Under the pieces are notes generated by a model, which ran no database searches, was not told the origin of the DNA, and saw only the letters and a list, made by a program, of their open reading frames with translations. A program made the translations under genes and the position numbers. This document shows, piece after piece, positions 15,315-23,519 of a stretch of DNA of 55,324 nucleotides. The number at the start of each line of letters is the position of its first letter. Position 1 is the first letter of the stretch. Source of the stretch: a virus; IMG/VR virus record IMGVR_UViG_3300031673_000055, positions 1 to 55,324 of that record. One strand, written 5' to 3'.

Positions 15315-16588
15315 TGAAATTATTTAAAACTACAACAGCACAAGAACAATCAAATAATTTTGCGGCATTTTTCCCTCAAGGGAAAGCTTTTTGCTCCATA
15401 AATAATCCAAGTTCGAACTTTGGGAAGTTTATAGACGCTTTAGCTATTGAATTAAAAAGGGTTTATGATGATTTAAATAATGTATCTGAGGATTATGATA
15501 TATTAGTTACCGATGAATTATTAAGTAGATGGGAAAGTGCGGTTGGTATTCCTGATAATTGTTTTTCTGCAACAGGAAGTAAAGCTGAAAGGCGTTTGCA
15601 TGTATTACTTAAATTTGCAAAAATGAACGTGCAAACAGCCCCCCAAATGGTACAGCTTGCAGTTGCTTTAGGTTTTACCGACACTACAATTCAGCCTTTA
15701 CAGCAAAACGCATTACCGCCTTATAACGTGCCTTTTATTCCTAGCACTTCCCCTGGCTCACGTTATGTAATTGTAGTAAATGCAACAAACGCAATAAATA
15801 ATTTGCCGCCTTATGATGTACCTTTTACCCCTGCTGCTGATAATACAAGCTTGTTAAATTGTATAATGAATGTTGTAAAACCTGCAAATACTGAAGTTAT
15901 ATTTGGTAATTTTGAAGCCCCTGCATTTATGCCAACTGATATACAAAATTGCGCTTGCTGGTTAAATCCTACTTATTTAGACACTGTAACAAAAACGGAA
16001 TTAAACGTATTAGAAACTATAACCGATAAAGCAACTGATAATGATGCAAGTCAAAGTGACGTAGGATTGCGCCCCACTTGGATGGCAAATGCTATAAATG
16101 GTCAAGCTGCTATACGATTTAATAATGCACAAAGTTTATCAATTGTAGGTTCAACTATAAATGATATTCCTGCAGGTGATAGCACTATATTTATAGTTGC
16201 GCGTCAAAATACAGGCGGTGAGAATGATTGTTTGATAAGTTTTTTCGATGGAACAACTCCAACTGCTCAAATTTTATATGATGATAATAGTGTTTTAACT
16301 GGCTCAAGTTATTTGGAATATAGCGTTAATGCGTCAAATAACTTTCAAATGATTATGGCAAGGCGCGAAGGCACTACTCAATATTTATCCCTTGGCGATG
16401 ATGCAGAAGAACAAAACGAATTAGGCAGTGCAGTAACGGGTACGGATGCTGTTTATTTGGGTTCTTTTTTAGAAACCTTTGGATTTTTTACAGGTGATAT
16501 TGCTGAAGTTATTATTTATTCACGTTCACTTTTAGAAGAAGAAATTTTACAGGTTAAAAATTATTTAAGAAATAACTTTGCTTTATAA
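15314..16588 (+). CDS. Mu gp48-like baseplate protein fused to a lectin-like domain (424 aa)
   Basis: Residues about 1-200 match the gp48/YmfQ (DUF2313) baseplate family (FFPQGKAFCSINNPSSNFGKF; LLSRWESAVGIPDNCF; AERRLHVLLKFA). The remainder (about 215-424) is a concanavalin A/LamG-like beta sandwich with INGQAAIRFNNAQ, GDSTIFIVARQ and FTGDIAEVIIYSRSL motifs. It is homologous to the domain in the fibre gene at 18261. The fusion puts a possible sugar-binding domain at the tail tip. Confidence 0.82.
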   Translation: MKLFKTTTAQEQSNNFAAFFPQGKAFCSINNPSSNFGKFIDALAIELKRVYDDLNNVSEDYDILVTDELLSRWESAVGIPDNCFSATGSKAERRLHVLLKFAKMNVQTAPQMVQLAVALGFTDTTIQPLQQNALPPYNVPFIPSTSPGSRYVIVVNATNAINNLPPYDVPFTPAADNTSLLNCIMNVVKPANTEVIFGNFEAPAFMPTDIQNCACWLNPTYLDTVTKTELNVLETITDKATDNDASQSDVGLRPTWMANAINGQAAIRFNNAQSLSIVGSTINDIPAGDSTIFIVARQNTGGENDCLISFFDGTTPTAQILYDDNSVLTGSSYLEYSVNASNNFQMIMARREGTTQYLSLGDDAEEQNELGSAVTGTDAVYLGSFLETFGFFTGDIAEVIIYSRSLLEEEILQVKNYLRNNFAL

Positions 16589-16641
16589 TATAAGTTTTAC
16601 AGTTTTATAAACTATCATCTTTTATATTTTGATAATTATAG

Positions 16642-16647
16642 TATAAT
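16642..16647 (+). promoter_or_regulatory. Putative -10 box for the fibre-lysis segment
   Basis: The 86-bp gap 16589-16674 contains TATAAT (16642-16647), no convincing -35, a weak AGTTT-TAT-AAACT hairpin (16601-16613) and an AAAGGTAG ribosome binding site before the fibre gene. Confidence 0.35.
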
Positions 16648-16674
16648 TATAGCTAAACTAAAGGTAGTTAAACT

Positions 16675-17688
16675 ATGGGTATTCAAAATTTAACATTTAC
16701 TGATAATTCACCGCCTCAATGCGGGGCGTTGTTTTTAAATAGCGCACGTTCTGAAGTTAATAATATTATAACCAATTCAGGGCAATCAATAACAACTTCT
16801 AATTTAAACCAATTAGGTATTGCTGCTGCTGTTTATGCTGCTGGTGCTGATTTTTATACTGATTCAGGCGTTGCGGATGCTTATGTATTATCTGCTATAG
16901 GTTCAAAACAAACTCCTAATGCTTATTTTACAGGAATGAGAGTTCGCTTTATAGTTGGAAATACCAATACGGGCGCATCAACTGTAAATGTTGCAACTTT
17001 AGGTGTTAAGAATATTAAAGGACGCGATGGAACAAGTGACCCGTCCGCAGGTGACTTCCCCGCTGGACAAATAATTGATTTAACTTATAACGGCACAAAT
17101 TTTATTGTATCAGCGGGCGTTGCTTATGCAGCTTCTATATTCCCTATTGCGTCCATGTTGCCTTATGCCGCAACCTCCGCTCCAAGTGGGTGGTTGCTAT
17201 GCTATGGTCAAGCTGTAAGCCGCGCAACTTATGCAAGCTTATTCGGTGTTATAGGCACTGCATACGGTTCAGGCGATGGTTCAACTACATTTAATCTTCC
17301 CGATTATCGTGGGCGTACTTTTGTAGGCTTGGATAATATGGGTGGTTCAAGTGCAAATCGCATTACAAGTGCAAATGCCGATAGTTTAAATAATACGGGA
17401 TTTGGTAGTGAAACCGATGCGGGTACAAATGGCGCGGTTGGCGGCACATCACTTACAACTGACCAATTGCCAAGTCATACTCATCCTTATGCCCGTTCTG
17501 GTGGAGCTTCCTTAAGTGGAGGTAATCAATTTCCAATTTATGATGGCGTATCTGGCAATGCAATTGCTAACGCTACAGGTTCAACAGGCTCAGGCAACTC
17601 ACATACACATACAGCACCAACTATAACAATGACAACAGGCGGTAACGCCCAACCTTCACTTGCAAGTGCTGTAATAATTAAATTTTAA
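16675..17688 (+). CDS. Tail fibre with phage tail-collar domain (337 aa)
   Basis: The C-terminal half carries the tail-collar signature: SAPSGWLLCYGQAVSRATYA, then IGTAYGSGDGSTTFNLPDYRG, then a Gly/Thr/His-rich tip with LPSHTHPY and GNSHTHTAPT motifs that are metal-binding in related fibres. The N-terminal half (about 1-160) is beta-rich and would attach to the baseplate. It likely binds the host receptor. Confidence 0.85.
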   Translation: MGIQNLTFTDNSPPQCGALFLNSARSEVNNIITNSGQSITTSNLNQLGIAAAVYAAGADFYTDSGVADAYVLSAIGSKQTPNAYFTGMRVRFIVGNTNTGASTVNVATLGVKNIKGRDGTSDPSAGDFPAGQIIDLTYNGTNFIVSAGVAYAASIFPIASMLPYAATSAPSGWLLCYGQAVSRATYASLFGVIGTAYGSGDGSTTFNLPDYRGRTFVGLDNMGGSSANRITSANADSLNNTGFGSETDAGTNGAVGGTSLTTDQLPSHTHPYARSGGASLSGGNQFPIYDGVSGNAIANATGSTGSGNSHTHTAPTITMTTGGNAQPSLASAVIIKF

Positions 17689-17699
17689 AGGTTAATATA

Positions 17700-17930
17700 A
17701 TGTCTTATATTTTTAAATATCATCCTGATAATGTTATATATTTAAATGGCGCATATCATTCAACTTTTGCAGAATTTATTGAAGTTAATCCTGATTTTCC
17801 AATTGTTGAAGGTGCATTTTTTGAATTAAAAGAACAATCAGTTGAATTAATAGATAATAATGGATGCCATACAAGCGGCAATATAAATGATTTTAATAAC
17901 GTTATTGGTGCAATAGATGGCATTGTTTGA
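17700..17930 (+). CDS. Small fibre-associated hypothetical protein (76 aa)
   Basis: It starts MSYIFKYHPDNVIYLNGAYHSTF and has no recognised domain. AAAGG lies 8 nt before the ATG. It sits directly after the fibre gene and overlaps the next gene by 14 bp, so a fibre chaperone or accessory role is possible on position alone. Confidence 0.6.
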   Translation: MSYIFKYHPDNVIYLNGAYHSTFAEFIEVNPDFPIVEGAFFELKEQSVELIDNNGCHTSGNINDFNNVIGAIDGIV

Positions 17931-18264
17931 TAATTTAAGTTTATATCAAGGCGATGATTTTTCGCAGGAAATTCTGTATTTAGAACAGGATAGTACGCCT
18001 GTAAATCTTACAAACTATTCTGCAAGGATGCAGGTTCGCCAAGATTATGGTATAACTCCAATTATAAGTGTTACAACTGAAACCGATGGCGGCATAACAA
18101 AAGATAACGCTAACGGTATTTTTATTATTACAATTACAAATGAATTAACAAGCACTTTAATAGCTGGTTCTTATATTTATGATTTTGAAGTAACCGATGG
18201 CGATGATAAAGTTACAACTATATTAAAAGGCAATTTTTTAATAAATAAAGAAGTTACAAAATGA
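17917..18264 (+). CDS. Ig-like/BppU-type tail protein (115 aa)
   Basis: The segment YQGDDFSQEILYLEQDSTPVN, then LTNYSARMQVR, resembles the N-terminal beta-sandwich of BppU-like (DUF2479-type) receptor-binding apparatus proteins, followed by GSYIYDFEVTDGDDK. It would be a small structural adaptor near the fibres. Coupled to the next gene by ATGA. Confidence 0.6.
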   Translation: MALFDNLSLYQGDDFSQEILYLEQDSTPVNLTNYSARMQVRQDYGITPIISVTTETDGGITKDNANGIFIITITNELTSTLIAGSYIYDFEVTDGDDKVTTILKGNFLINKEVTK

Positions 18265-19079
18265 TAATAATATCAAAAGAAAAAAAAGTAATTACTTGCA
18301 CAAAAGAAACTAACGATATTATTACAGTTAAAAAAATTGTAAAAGAAATAACTATTACTCGGAAAGACCCGCCGCCGATTATTCCTGTAAATCCTTTTAA
18401 TGATTTTATGCAGGAAAATTCTTTAGCATGGTTTAAAGCTGATAGTGAAAAATTAGTTCTTAGCGAAGATAATAAAGTTATTGAATGGCTAGATAATTTG
18501 GGGCGTGATTTTAATTTTAACAATACCACTGAGGCCAGTCAGCCTTTATTTGGAGTTAATCAATTAAACGGCAAGGATACTTTAAATTTTAATGGCAGTA
18601 AAAGATTATTTGGCAGTGAAAATTTATACAATATCCCCAATGGTGATAATACAGTTTACATTCTTTGTAATAGATTTTCGATATCCGATACTGCAAGTGT
18701 TTTAGATGGTAGGGTTGGCGCAGCAGTTAGATTGTATGGTTTTAGAACGCAAAGTTCAGCAGTTGGTTATTTCGGTCAAGGAAATAATAATATATCAAAC
18801 GCCCCCCGCGTTTTTATGAGTCCTAACAATACAGCTTGGCGCATTTACCGCGGGCGTAAAGAAGGCGCAACGCTTGGCATGAGAGTAAATAGCGGCACTG
18901 AAAATACCAATAATAACGGCATAAATCAAGTAATTAATCTTTTAACTTTAGGCGTGCAATCTAACGGGGCAGACGCTTTTAACGCAGATATTGCCGAAAT
19001 TATGTTTTTCGACAAAGTATTAACATCCGAACAAGATGCTTTAGTAATGTCTTATTTTAATGAACAGTGGGGCGTGTAA
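18261..19079 (+). CDS. Tail fibre/receptor-binding protein with ConA/LamG-like domain (272 aa)
   Basis: A short charged N-terminal stalk (1-45, ending in a DPPPIIPVNP linker) leads to a lectin-like domain (about 50-272). It shares LNGKDTLNFNGSKRL, NIPNGDNTVYILCNR, GRKEGAT and FNADIAEIMFFDKVLT with the C-terminal domain of the gp48-like protein at 15314, so the two are paralogous. A host-glycan-binding role is inferred. Confidence 0.72.
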   Translation: MIIISKEKKVITCTKETNDIITVKKIVKEITITRKDPPPIIPVNPFNDFMQENSLAWFKADSEKLVLSEDNKVIEWLDNLGRDFNFNNTTEASQPLFGVNQLNGKDTLNFNGSKRLFGSENLYNIPNGDNTVYILCNRFSISDTASVLDGRVGAAVRLYGFRTQSSAVGYFGQGNNNISNAPRVFMSPNNTAWRIYRGRKEGATLGMRVNSGTENTNNNGINQVINLLTLGVQSNGADAFNADIAEIMFFDKVLTSEQDALVMSYFNEQWGV

Positions 19080-19339
19080 TGTTTTTGCGCGGTACTTTAC
19101 AACAATTTGAAAGCTGGCATGAAACTGCCAAAATATCAGAAAATATACCTCAAGAAGGTAAAGTAGGATATTTAAAAGGCAAGCTTGCAATAAATAGGCA
19201 AAAAACTATAAATTATAGCGATGCAATTAAACATCCTATTAATGAAAATGATTATATATGGCTATGCGGCAATTATTGCACAAATGAAAATTTAGATTTA
19301 GAACAAGTAAAATTATTAGGCTGGTTTAACGATGAGTAA
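19079..19339 (+). CDS. Hypothetical protein after the fibre genes (86 aa)
   Basis: The start MFLRGTLQQFESWH is preferred over a longer frame because its ATG overlaps the previous stop (TAATG at 19079). The sequence is reminiscent of small phage proteins placed between fibre and lysis genes, but I can name no family. It overlaps the next gene by 8 bp. Confidence 0.6.
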   Translation: MFLRGTLQQFESWHETAKISENIPQEGKVGYLKGKLAINRQKTINYSDAIKHPINENDYIWLCGNYCTNENLDLEQVKLLGWFNDE

Positions 19340-19646
19340 TGACATACCGGAGCGGGTTGCGATTGTGGAACAGATAGCAGCAAGCGCACATAAGCGAATA
19401 GATAGCAATGACATTGAAATAAAGGGCTTGCGTGATTCCCGCCATGGACATGCAAATATGCTGCAACGTCATGATGGGTTAATAGCGCAGCATACTGATA
19501 TTTTAAAAAGTCAAAATGAAACACTTAAGACAATGTCGGATGTTGTTGTATCCATAAAAGCTATGGTAGTTATGGCTATATTTTTAGGCACAATCTTTTT
19601 AACTTTTTGCGGATTTGTCGGAAACGAAATATTCAAATGGTGGTAA
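19332..19646 (+). CDS. Coiled-coil protein with C-terminal membrane anchor, XhlA/holin-like (104 aa)
   Basis: Residues 1-75 form a soluble helix with His- and Asp-rich heptads. Residues about 78-100 (VMAIFLGTIFLTFCGFVG) are a single membrane helix, and the end is FKWW. This topology matches XhlA-type lysis accessory proteins. Its place directly before the endolysin and a 3-TM holin supports a lysis role. Confidence 0.65.
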   Translation: MSNDIPERVAIVEQIAASAHKRIDSNDIEIKGLRDSRHGHANMLQRHDGLIAQHTDILKSQNETLKTMSDVVVSIKAMVVMAIFLGTIFLTFCGFVGNEIFKWW

Positions 19647-19648
19647 AT

Positions 19649-20026
19649 ATGAATTGGGATTTATACAAAAATTTTAGTAAATCAGAATTTGATTGCAAAC
19701 ATACAGGCAAAAATGAAATGCGCCCTGAATTTATGCAAGTTTTACAAGAAATAAGAATAGCATATAACAAACCAATGGTTATCAATTCAGGTTATAGAGA
19801 TAAGACACATCCTAAAGAAGCTAAAAAATCTACAACAGGAAGTCATCCTTTAGGCTGTGCTGCTGACATATCAATTGAAGGTGTAAATGCAATGCAGCTT
19901 ATTAATATAGCTTACAATATGGGTATAAGGCGCATAGGAGTTAATCAAAAGGGCGGTGGTAGATTTATTCATTTAGACATTGCTGATAAACTACACGGCT
20001 TCCCTCAATCAATATGGAGTTATTAA
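19649..20026 (+). CDS. Endolysin, peptidase M15 family (125 aa)
   Basis: The Zn-peptidase motifs are complete: NSGYR (46-50), GSHPLGCAADI with ligands His66 and Asp73, and FIHLD with His108. Family members cleave D-Ala-containing peptide cross-links of peptidoglycan. The start MNWDLYKNFS at 19649 gives the expected family N-terminus and follows the previous stop by 2 bases. The longer frame from 19607 would overlap the membrane protein. No signal peptide, so it needs the holin. Confidence 0.9.
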   Translation: MNWDLYKNFSKSEFDCKHTGKNEMRPEFMQVLQEIRIAYNKPMVINSGYRDKTHPKEAKKSTTGSHPLGCAADISIEGVNAMQLINIAYNMGIRRIGVNQKGGGRFIHLDIADKLHGFPQSIWSY

Positions 20027-20027
20027 T

Positions 20028-20492
20028 ATGCTATCAGTTGCATTATCATTATTACAATACGCCCCTGCTGCTGTAAAATTAATAGCAGGTGATAAAGCCG
20101 GTAATGTTGCAGAAAAAATTGTAAATATTGCAGAAAAAATAACAGGCAAAAAAGGCAATGAAGCTGTTGAAGCTATAAAGGAAAATCCACAGTTCGCTTT
20201 AGATTTTGAAAAATCAATTATGGATTATGAAATTGAATTGCAAAGGTTAGCCATAGAGGATAGAAAAAGCGCGAGGGAACACGACAAAGCAACTTATGGC
20301 ATAATGTTTGTAGATGTAATCCGTGGACTTGTGCGCCCAATTATTGCCTTATATTTCGCGTGGTTAATAAGTCATTGTTTGATAAAAGGCATTGAATTAT
20401 CTATTGAGCAAATGGGATTACTTGCCGCCCCCGTTATATACTATTTTGGCGAACGTGGATTCTTTAAAAATAAATCTACAAAGGATAAATAA
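20028..20492 (+). CDS. 3-TM holin, gene-transfer-agent type (154 aa)
   Basis: The domain resembles 'holin of 3TMs, for gene-transfer release': an N-terminal hydrophobic helix, a charged middle with EIELQRLAIEDRKSAREHD, then VIRGLVRPIIALYFAWLIS and MGLLAAPVIYYFGERG. The start at 20028 has GGAG 9 nt upstream; the earlier in-frame ATG lies in the endolysin. This family is common in Alphaproteobacteria and their phages. Confidence 0.85.
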   Translation: MLSVALSLLQYAPAAVKLIAGDKAGNVAEKIVNIAEKITGKKGNEAVEAIKENPQFALDFEKSIMDYEIELQRLAIEDRKSAREHDKATYGIMFVDVIRGLVRPIIALYFAWLISHCLIKGIELSIEQMGLLAAPVIYYFGERGFFKNKSTKDK

Positions 20493-20639
20493 ATGATAAA
20501 CCCTTTATTTTCACTTATAAAACGCATCAAAGAAATTATTGTTTTTATATATAAAACAGGCAGTAAAGTGCCTCAACCAGTTTATAATTGGGGTGTATTT
20601 TTTCTTATTATTATTGCTATTATATTTAACATGTTTTAA
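20493..20639 (+). CDS. Small single-span membrane protein at the end of the lysis cassette (48 aa)
   Basis: The frame MINPLFSLIKRIKEIIVF ... NWGVFFLIIIAIIFNMF* has a basic amphipathic N-terminus and a C-terminal membrane helix. AAGGA lies 9 nt before the ATG, which follows the holin stop directly. It could be a pinholin, antiholin or spanin-like helper; the sequence does not decide. It ends against the convergent gene at 20636. Confidence 0.55.
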   Translation: MINPLFSLIKRIKEIIVFIYKTGSKVPQPVYNWGVFFLIIIAIIFNMF

Positions 20640-20830
20640 TAAATTTCTATAACATCATTATCATTATAAAAAGCAGTGCATTCAGTATCATCTTTATCTA
20701 AACAATAAAAATTTTCTTCTACATATTTTGAAGTTTTAGAAAATTTTTTCTTCTTATCTTTATTTTTAACTAAAGAAGTTTTAATAATTTCAAGATGTAA
20801 AATTTCTATATCACTTAATTGACGCGCCAC
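20636..20830 (-). CDS. Hypothetical protein with GTG start (64 aa)
   Basis: The GTG at 20830 opens a frame reading (M)ARQLSDIEILHLEII, then a Lys-rich stretch and an acidic end. No family recognised, and the ribosome binding site is weak. It lies 31 bp downstream of the ribbon-helix-helix gene and probably shares its transcript. Confidence 0.5.
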   Translation of the reverse strand: MARQLSDIEILHLEIIKTSLVKNKDKKKKFSKTSKYVEENFYCLDKDDTECTAFYNDNDVIEIY

Positions 20831-20861
20831 AATATATCCAATTTTTTAGATATTAATATAA

Positions 20862-21029
20862 TTAATTAGGTTTTGTAGATTTATTATCTAAAAATGATTT
20901 AAATATTTTACGCACTAATTGACTTGTTGACATATCACGCCTTTTAGCTTCATTTTCAAGCTCTTTAGATAGCGTTTCAGGTATATAAAAAGTTTTACTT
21001 TTTTGCTCATTGTTTTTTTCAGTAGTCAT
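20862..21029 (-). CDS. Ribbon-helix-helix DNA-binding protein (55 aa)
   Basis: Direct translation gives MTTEKNNEQKSKTFYIPETL then SKELENEAKRRDMSTSQLVR, ending KSTKPN. The pattern beta-strand (KTFYIPE), helix (LSKELENEAKRR), S/T-x-S/T-x-L, helix (LVRKIFKSFL) is that of CopG/Arc-type repressors. A promoter with TTGCAT-N17-TATAAA (21090-21062) precedes it in a region of repeated ATATAATAAT, suggesting autoregulation. It is a candidate regulator of the early operators. Confidence 0.75.
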   Translation of the reverse strand: MTTEKNNEQKSKTFYIPETLSKELENEAKRRDMSTSQLVRKIFKSFLDNKSTKPN

Positions 21030-21061
21030 AATGCAAATATCCCTTGTTAAATTATAGTATG

Positions 21062-21096
21062 TTTATATAATAATATATAATAATATGCAATATAAA
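21062..21096. promoter_or_regulatory. Divergent promoter region between the RHH gene and rusA
   Basis: On -, TTGCAT (21090-21085), 17 bp, TATAAA (21067-21062) faces the RHH gene. On +, TATAAA (21091-21096) lies 5 nt before the rusA ATG at 21102, so its mRNA would be leaderless. The middle is ATATAATAAT repeated twice, a degenerate relative of the phage operator. Confidence 0.5.
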
Positions 21097-21101
21097 AGAT
21101 T

Positions 21102-21485
21102 ATGTCAATTAATAAATTTATTATACCGTTTCCGCCAAGTGTAAACGCTAAATATAATATATCCCGTGGTAAGCGCGTAAAAAGCAAAACTGATTTAGAA
21201 TGGATAAAATCAGCAACCAACGCTATAAATCAACAAAATGTAGTACCTTTTTCAGGACGTGCATTTATCATTTATGAGTTATGCCATCCAGATAATCGTC
21301 ATAGGGATGCCGCAAATTATGAAAAAAAAGTAACTGATTTATTAGTTAGTTTAAATATCATAGCAGGGGATGATAGGCGTTATTTGAAAGGCGTAACATC
21401 CCTATGGAATGATACAAAAGGCGATTATATCACTGTTAAAATAATGAGTGTTGATAGTTTTGATTTAAACTACAACGCTCATTAA
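21102..21485 (+). CDS. rusA: RusA-family Holliday junction resolvase (127 aa)
   Basis: Endonuclease that resolves branched DNA before packaging. The family opening IPFPPSVNAKY, the PDNRHRDAANYEKKVTDLL motif (63-81) and AGDDRR (88-93) are present. The canonical motif is R-D-x-D-N; here it is R-D69-A-A-N72, so one of the usual acidic residues is Ala while D69, D79, D90 and D91 remain. It is the only + strand gene in the early region, with no ribosome binding site and a -10 box 5 nt before ATG. Confidence 0.85.
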   Translation: MSINKFIIPFPPSVNAKYNISRGKRVKSKTDLEWIKSATNAINQQNVVPFSGRAFIIYELCHPDNRHRDAANYEKKVTDLLVSLNIIAGDDRRYLKGVTSLWNDTKGDYITVKIMSVDSFDLNYNAH

Positions 21486-21495
21486 TCTATTACAA

Positions 21496-22191
21496 TTACT
21501 TCCTGTTATTTTGCCAAGCTTGAACGCACACAGGAACAACTGGCTTAATTAATTCTAACATTGCATCTGCATAAACTCTTATCTCATATTGTGCATGTTC
21601 ATGCGTTCTAAGTGTTAGGAATTTTAACAAATTTAATAAATTCATAGTTACAAACATATGGCTGTATGTTGAAACTGGCAAAACAGTTCTTGCTAATTCT
21701 CGAGGCCATCCACTTTCAAGTAAATCACGATACAATTCAAATGCTAATTCATTTTGATTGCGTAACAATTCAGTTTCGCATTTACGAAGTGACAAATTGT
21801 TTTTATCAGTATTATTAACGTCCCTTGCTTGTTTACTGCTTTTTGATTGCTTGCCGATTAATTCAGGATTAGGAATGTAAAATTCTTCAGGTAATTCTTT
21901 ATAACGTGCGGATAGCTCATTAATACTTTGCGTTCTATGCCTATGCCATTGCCTAAATACAAATATAGGGGCCTTAACTTCAAACGTGAATGTTACCGCT
22001 TCAAATGGCGTTGTATGATAGTTTTTCCATAAGTAATTGATTAACTTTGCATCGCCTTGTGTATCATCTCCAGCGCGCCATGCGGCATCATAACTAACCC
22101 TTGCAGCTCTTACAACTGATACGTCACTCCCCATGTGGTCAACAAGTCTAACAAACCCGTGGTCAAGTACATTTATTTTATTATTTTTCAT
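21496..22191 (-). CDS. thyX: Flavin-dependent thymidylate synthase ThyX (231 aa)
   Basis: Converts dUMP to dTMP using FAD and methylene-tetrahydrofolate. The diagnostic RHR-x7-S motif is intact (RHRTQSINELS, 84-94), with PFEAVTFTFEVKAPIFVFRQW before it. The length is normal for the family. It overlaps DUF3310 by 11 bp and is the last gene in the dnaN operon, securing thymidine for an AT-rich genome. Confidence 0.95.
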   Translation of the reverse strand: MKNNKINVLDHGFVRLVDHMGSDVSVVRAARVSYDAAWRAGDDTQGDAKLINYLWKNYHTTPFEAVTFTFEVKAPIFVFRQWHRHRTQSINELSARYKELPEEFYIPNPELIGKQSKSSKQARDVNNTDKNNLSLRKCETELLRNQNELAFELYRDLLESGWPRELARTVLPVSTYSHMFVTMNLLNLLKFLTLRTHEHAQYEIRVYADAMLELIKPVVPVCVQAWQNNRK

Positions 22192-22399
22192 TTTCTAATT
22201 CCTGAATTATTTTATCTAAATACCATTTAGCTTTAATTAAATCTTCCAATTTATTTTTATGTTCTGCCCTTGATACATATTTAATAACATTGCCAAGTGC
22301 AAAACCTTTTAAGGCTTGACTTGACAATTTAGCTTTTAAATAATCCCACGTTTCAATACCACCAACTTTGTAATGATTTGGATTAATGTTATCTGCCAT
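22181..22399 (-). CDS. DUF3310 protein (72 aa)
   Basis: The sequence NPNHYKVGGIETWDYLKAKL, then GFALGNVIKYVSRAEHKNKL and EDLIKAKWYLDKII, is the full DUF3310 pattern common in phage nucleotide-metabolism clusters, often beside thymidylate synthase. The biochemical role is not established. It sits between dnaN and thyX in one operon. Confidence 0.88.
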   Translation of the reverse strand: MADNINPNHYKVGGIETWDYLKAKLSSQALKGFALGNVIKYVSRAEHKNKLEDLIKAKWYLDKIIQELENEK

Positions 22400-22400
22400 A

Positions 22401-23519
22401 TTAAACCTTCATACCCATAATTAAATAAATTTCATTCGGATTATTTTGATTTAAAATACTGCAAGGAATGCCGTTATCGTTAAAATTAACAGTTACATTT
22501 AAACTATCAATATTTGATAGCGTTTCTATTAAATATTTAAAATTAAATCCGCGTTCAATTGATTCAATCTCACTTTCAATTTCAATAATTTCTTCGGCTT
22601 GCCCTTCAGTTTCACTTGATGCGGTTAATTTTAATTCATTTTTTGATACAAATATTTTAATACCGTTTTCTTTATCACTTGATGCAATAGAAATTCTATC
22701 AATAGCTCTTAAAAGTAACTCACGGTTAATTCCTAAAATATTACTAGCACTTTTTGGAATAATTCTATCAACGTCAGGAAAGTTTCCATCTACTAATTTT
22801 GATATAAAATGCAAAGAACCTTGAGTAATTGATATTTTTTTATCAGATACTTCAATATTTAATTCAATTGCACTATTTTCAAATATTTTTGAAATAATAC
22901 CAACTGATTTTAAAGGCACTATAATATTAGGAAAATTTTCTAAAGTTTCAGTTAATGTTATAAAATTCTTTGCAAGCTTATGTCCATTTGTTGCGTGTGC
23001 AATTAAATTATTTTCTTCTACTTTTAGATTAACCCCTTGCAAATAATACCTAGCTTCTTCGGTTGACATTGCAAATTTAGTTTTATTTAATAATGATAAA
23101 AATTCAAGCGGTGCAATGTTTAATTTGCAATCCATATCGTTTTTTTCAACAATTGGGAAATCATCTGAGTTTAAACAAGGTAATGTAAATTTACAACCTT
23201 TTGATTTAATCTGAACGCGCCCACTTTCTGCATCGCCTCTTATCGCAATATCATCATCGCCTGACATTTTGCGAACTATCTCATATAATTTTCTTGCACT
23301 TAAAGTTAAAGTGCCTTCAACATCAACTGTTGCTTTTGCAGTTTCCGAAATAGAAATATCCATATCGGTTGCAGTAATTGTAATTTTATCATTTGTTGCA
23401 TCAATTTTAACATTAGATAAAATTTCTAAAGTATTTTTACTAGCAACAACCATTTGCACCTTTCCAAGGGCGTTTGATAACGCTGCTTTTGATATTTTTA
23501 CACTTATGGAATTATTCAT
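22401..23519 (-). CDS. dnaN: DNA polymerase III beta subunit (sliding clamp), 372 aa
   Basis: A full-length clamp: MNNSISVKISKAALSNALGK opening, TDMDISI and SARKLYEIVRKM in domain 1, LQGVNLKV and ATNGHKLA in domain 2, NFPDVDRIIP in domain 3, ending YLIMGMKV where cellular clamps have a similar M-x-M-R/K-L/V end. It tethers polymerase to DNA. No DNA polymerase gene is visible, so it may recruit the host Pol III to phage DNA. Its ATG overlaps the stop of the coiled-coil gene. Confidence 0.95.
   Translation of the reverse strand: MNNSISVKISKAALSNALGKVQMVVASKNTLEILSNVKIDATNDKITITATDMDISISETAKATVDVEGTLTLSARKLYEIVRKMSGDDDIAIRGDAESGRVQIKSKGCKFTLPCLNSDDFPIVEKNDMDCKLNIAPLEFLSLLNKTKFAMSTEEARYYLQGVNLKVEENNLIAHATNGHKLAKNFITLTETLENFPNIIVPLKSVGIISKIFENSAIELNIEVSDKKISITQGSLHFISKLVDGNFPDVDRIIPKSASNILGINRELLLRAIDRISIASSDKENGIKIFVSKNELKLTASSETEGQAEEIIEIESEIESIERGFNFKYLIETLSNIDSLNVTVNFNDNGIPCSILNQNNPNEIYLIMGMKV

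Noticed and set aside
19607-19648. Longer endolysin start at 19607
   Set aside because: It would overlap the membrane protein frame; the start at 19649 gives the family N-terminus and follows the upstream stop by two bases.
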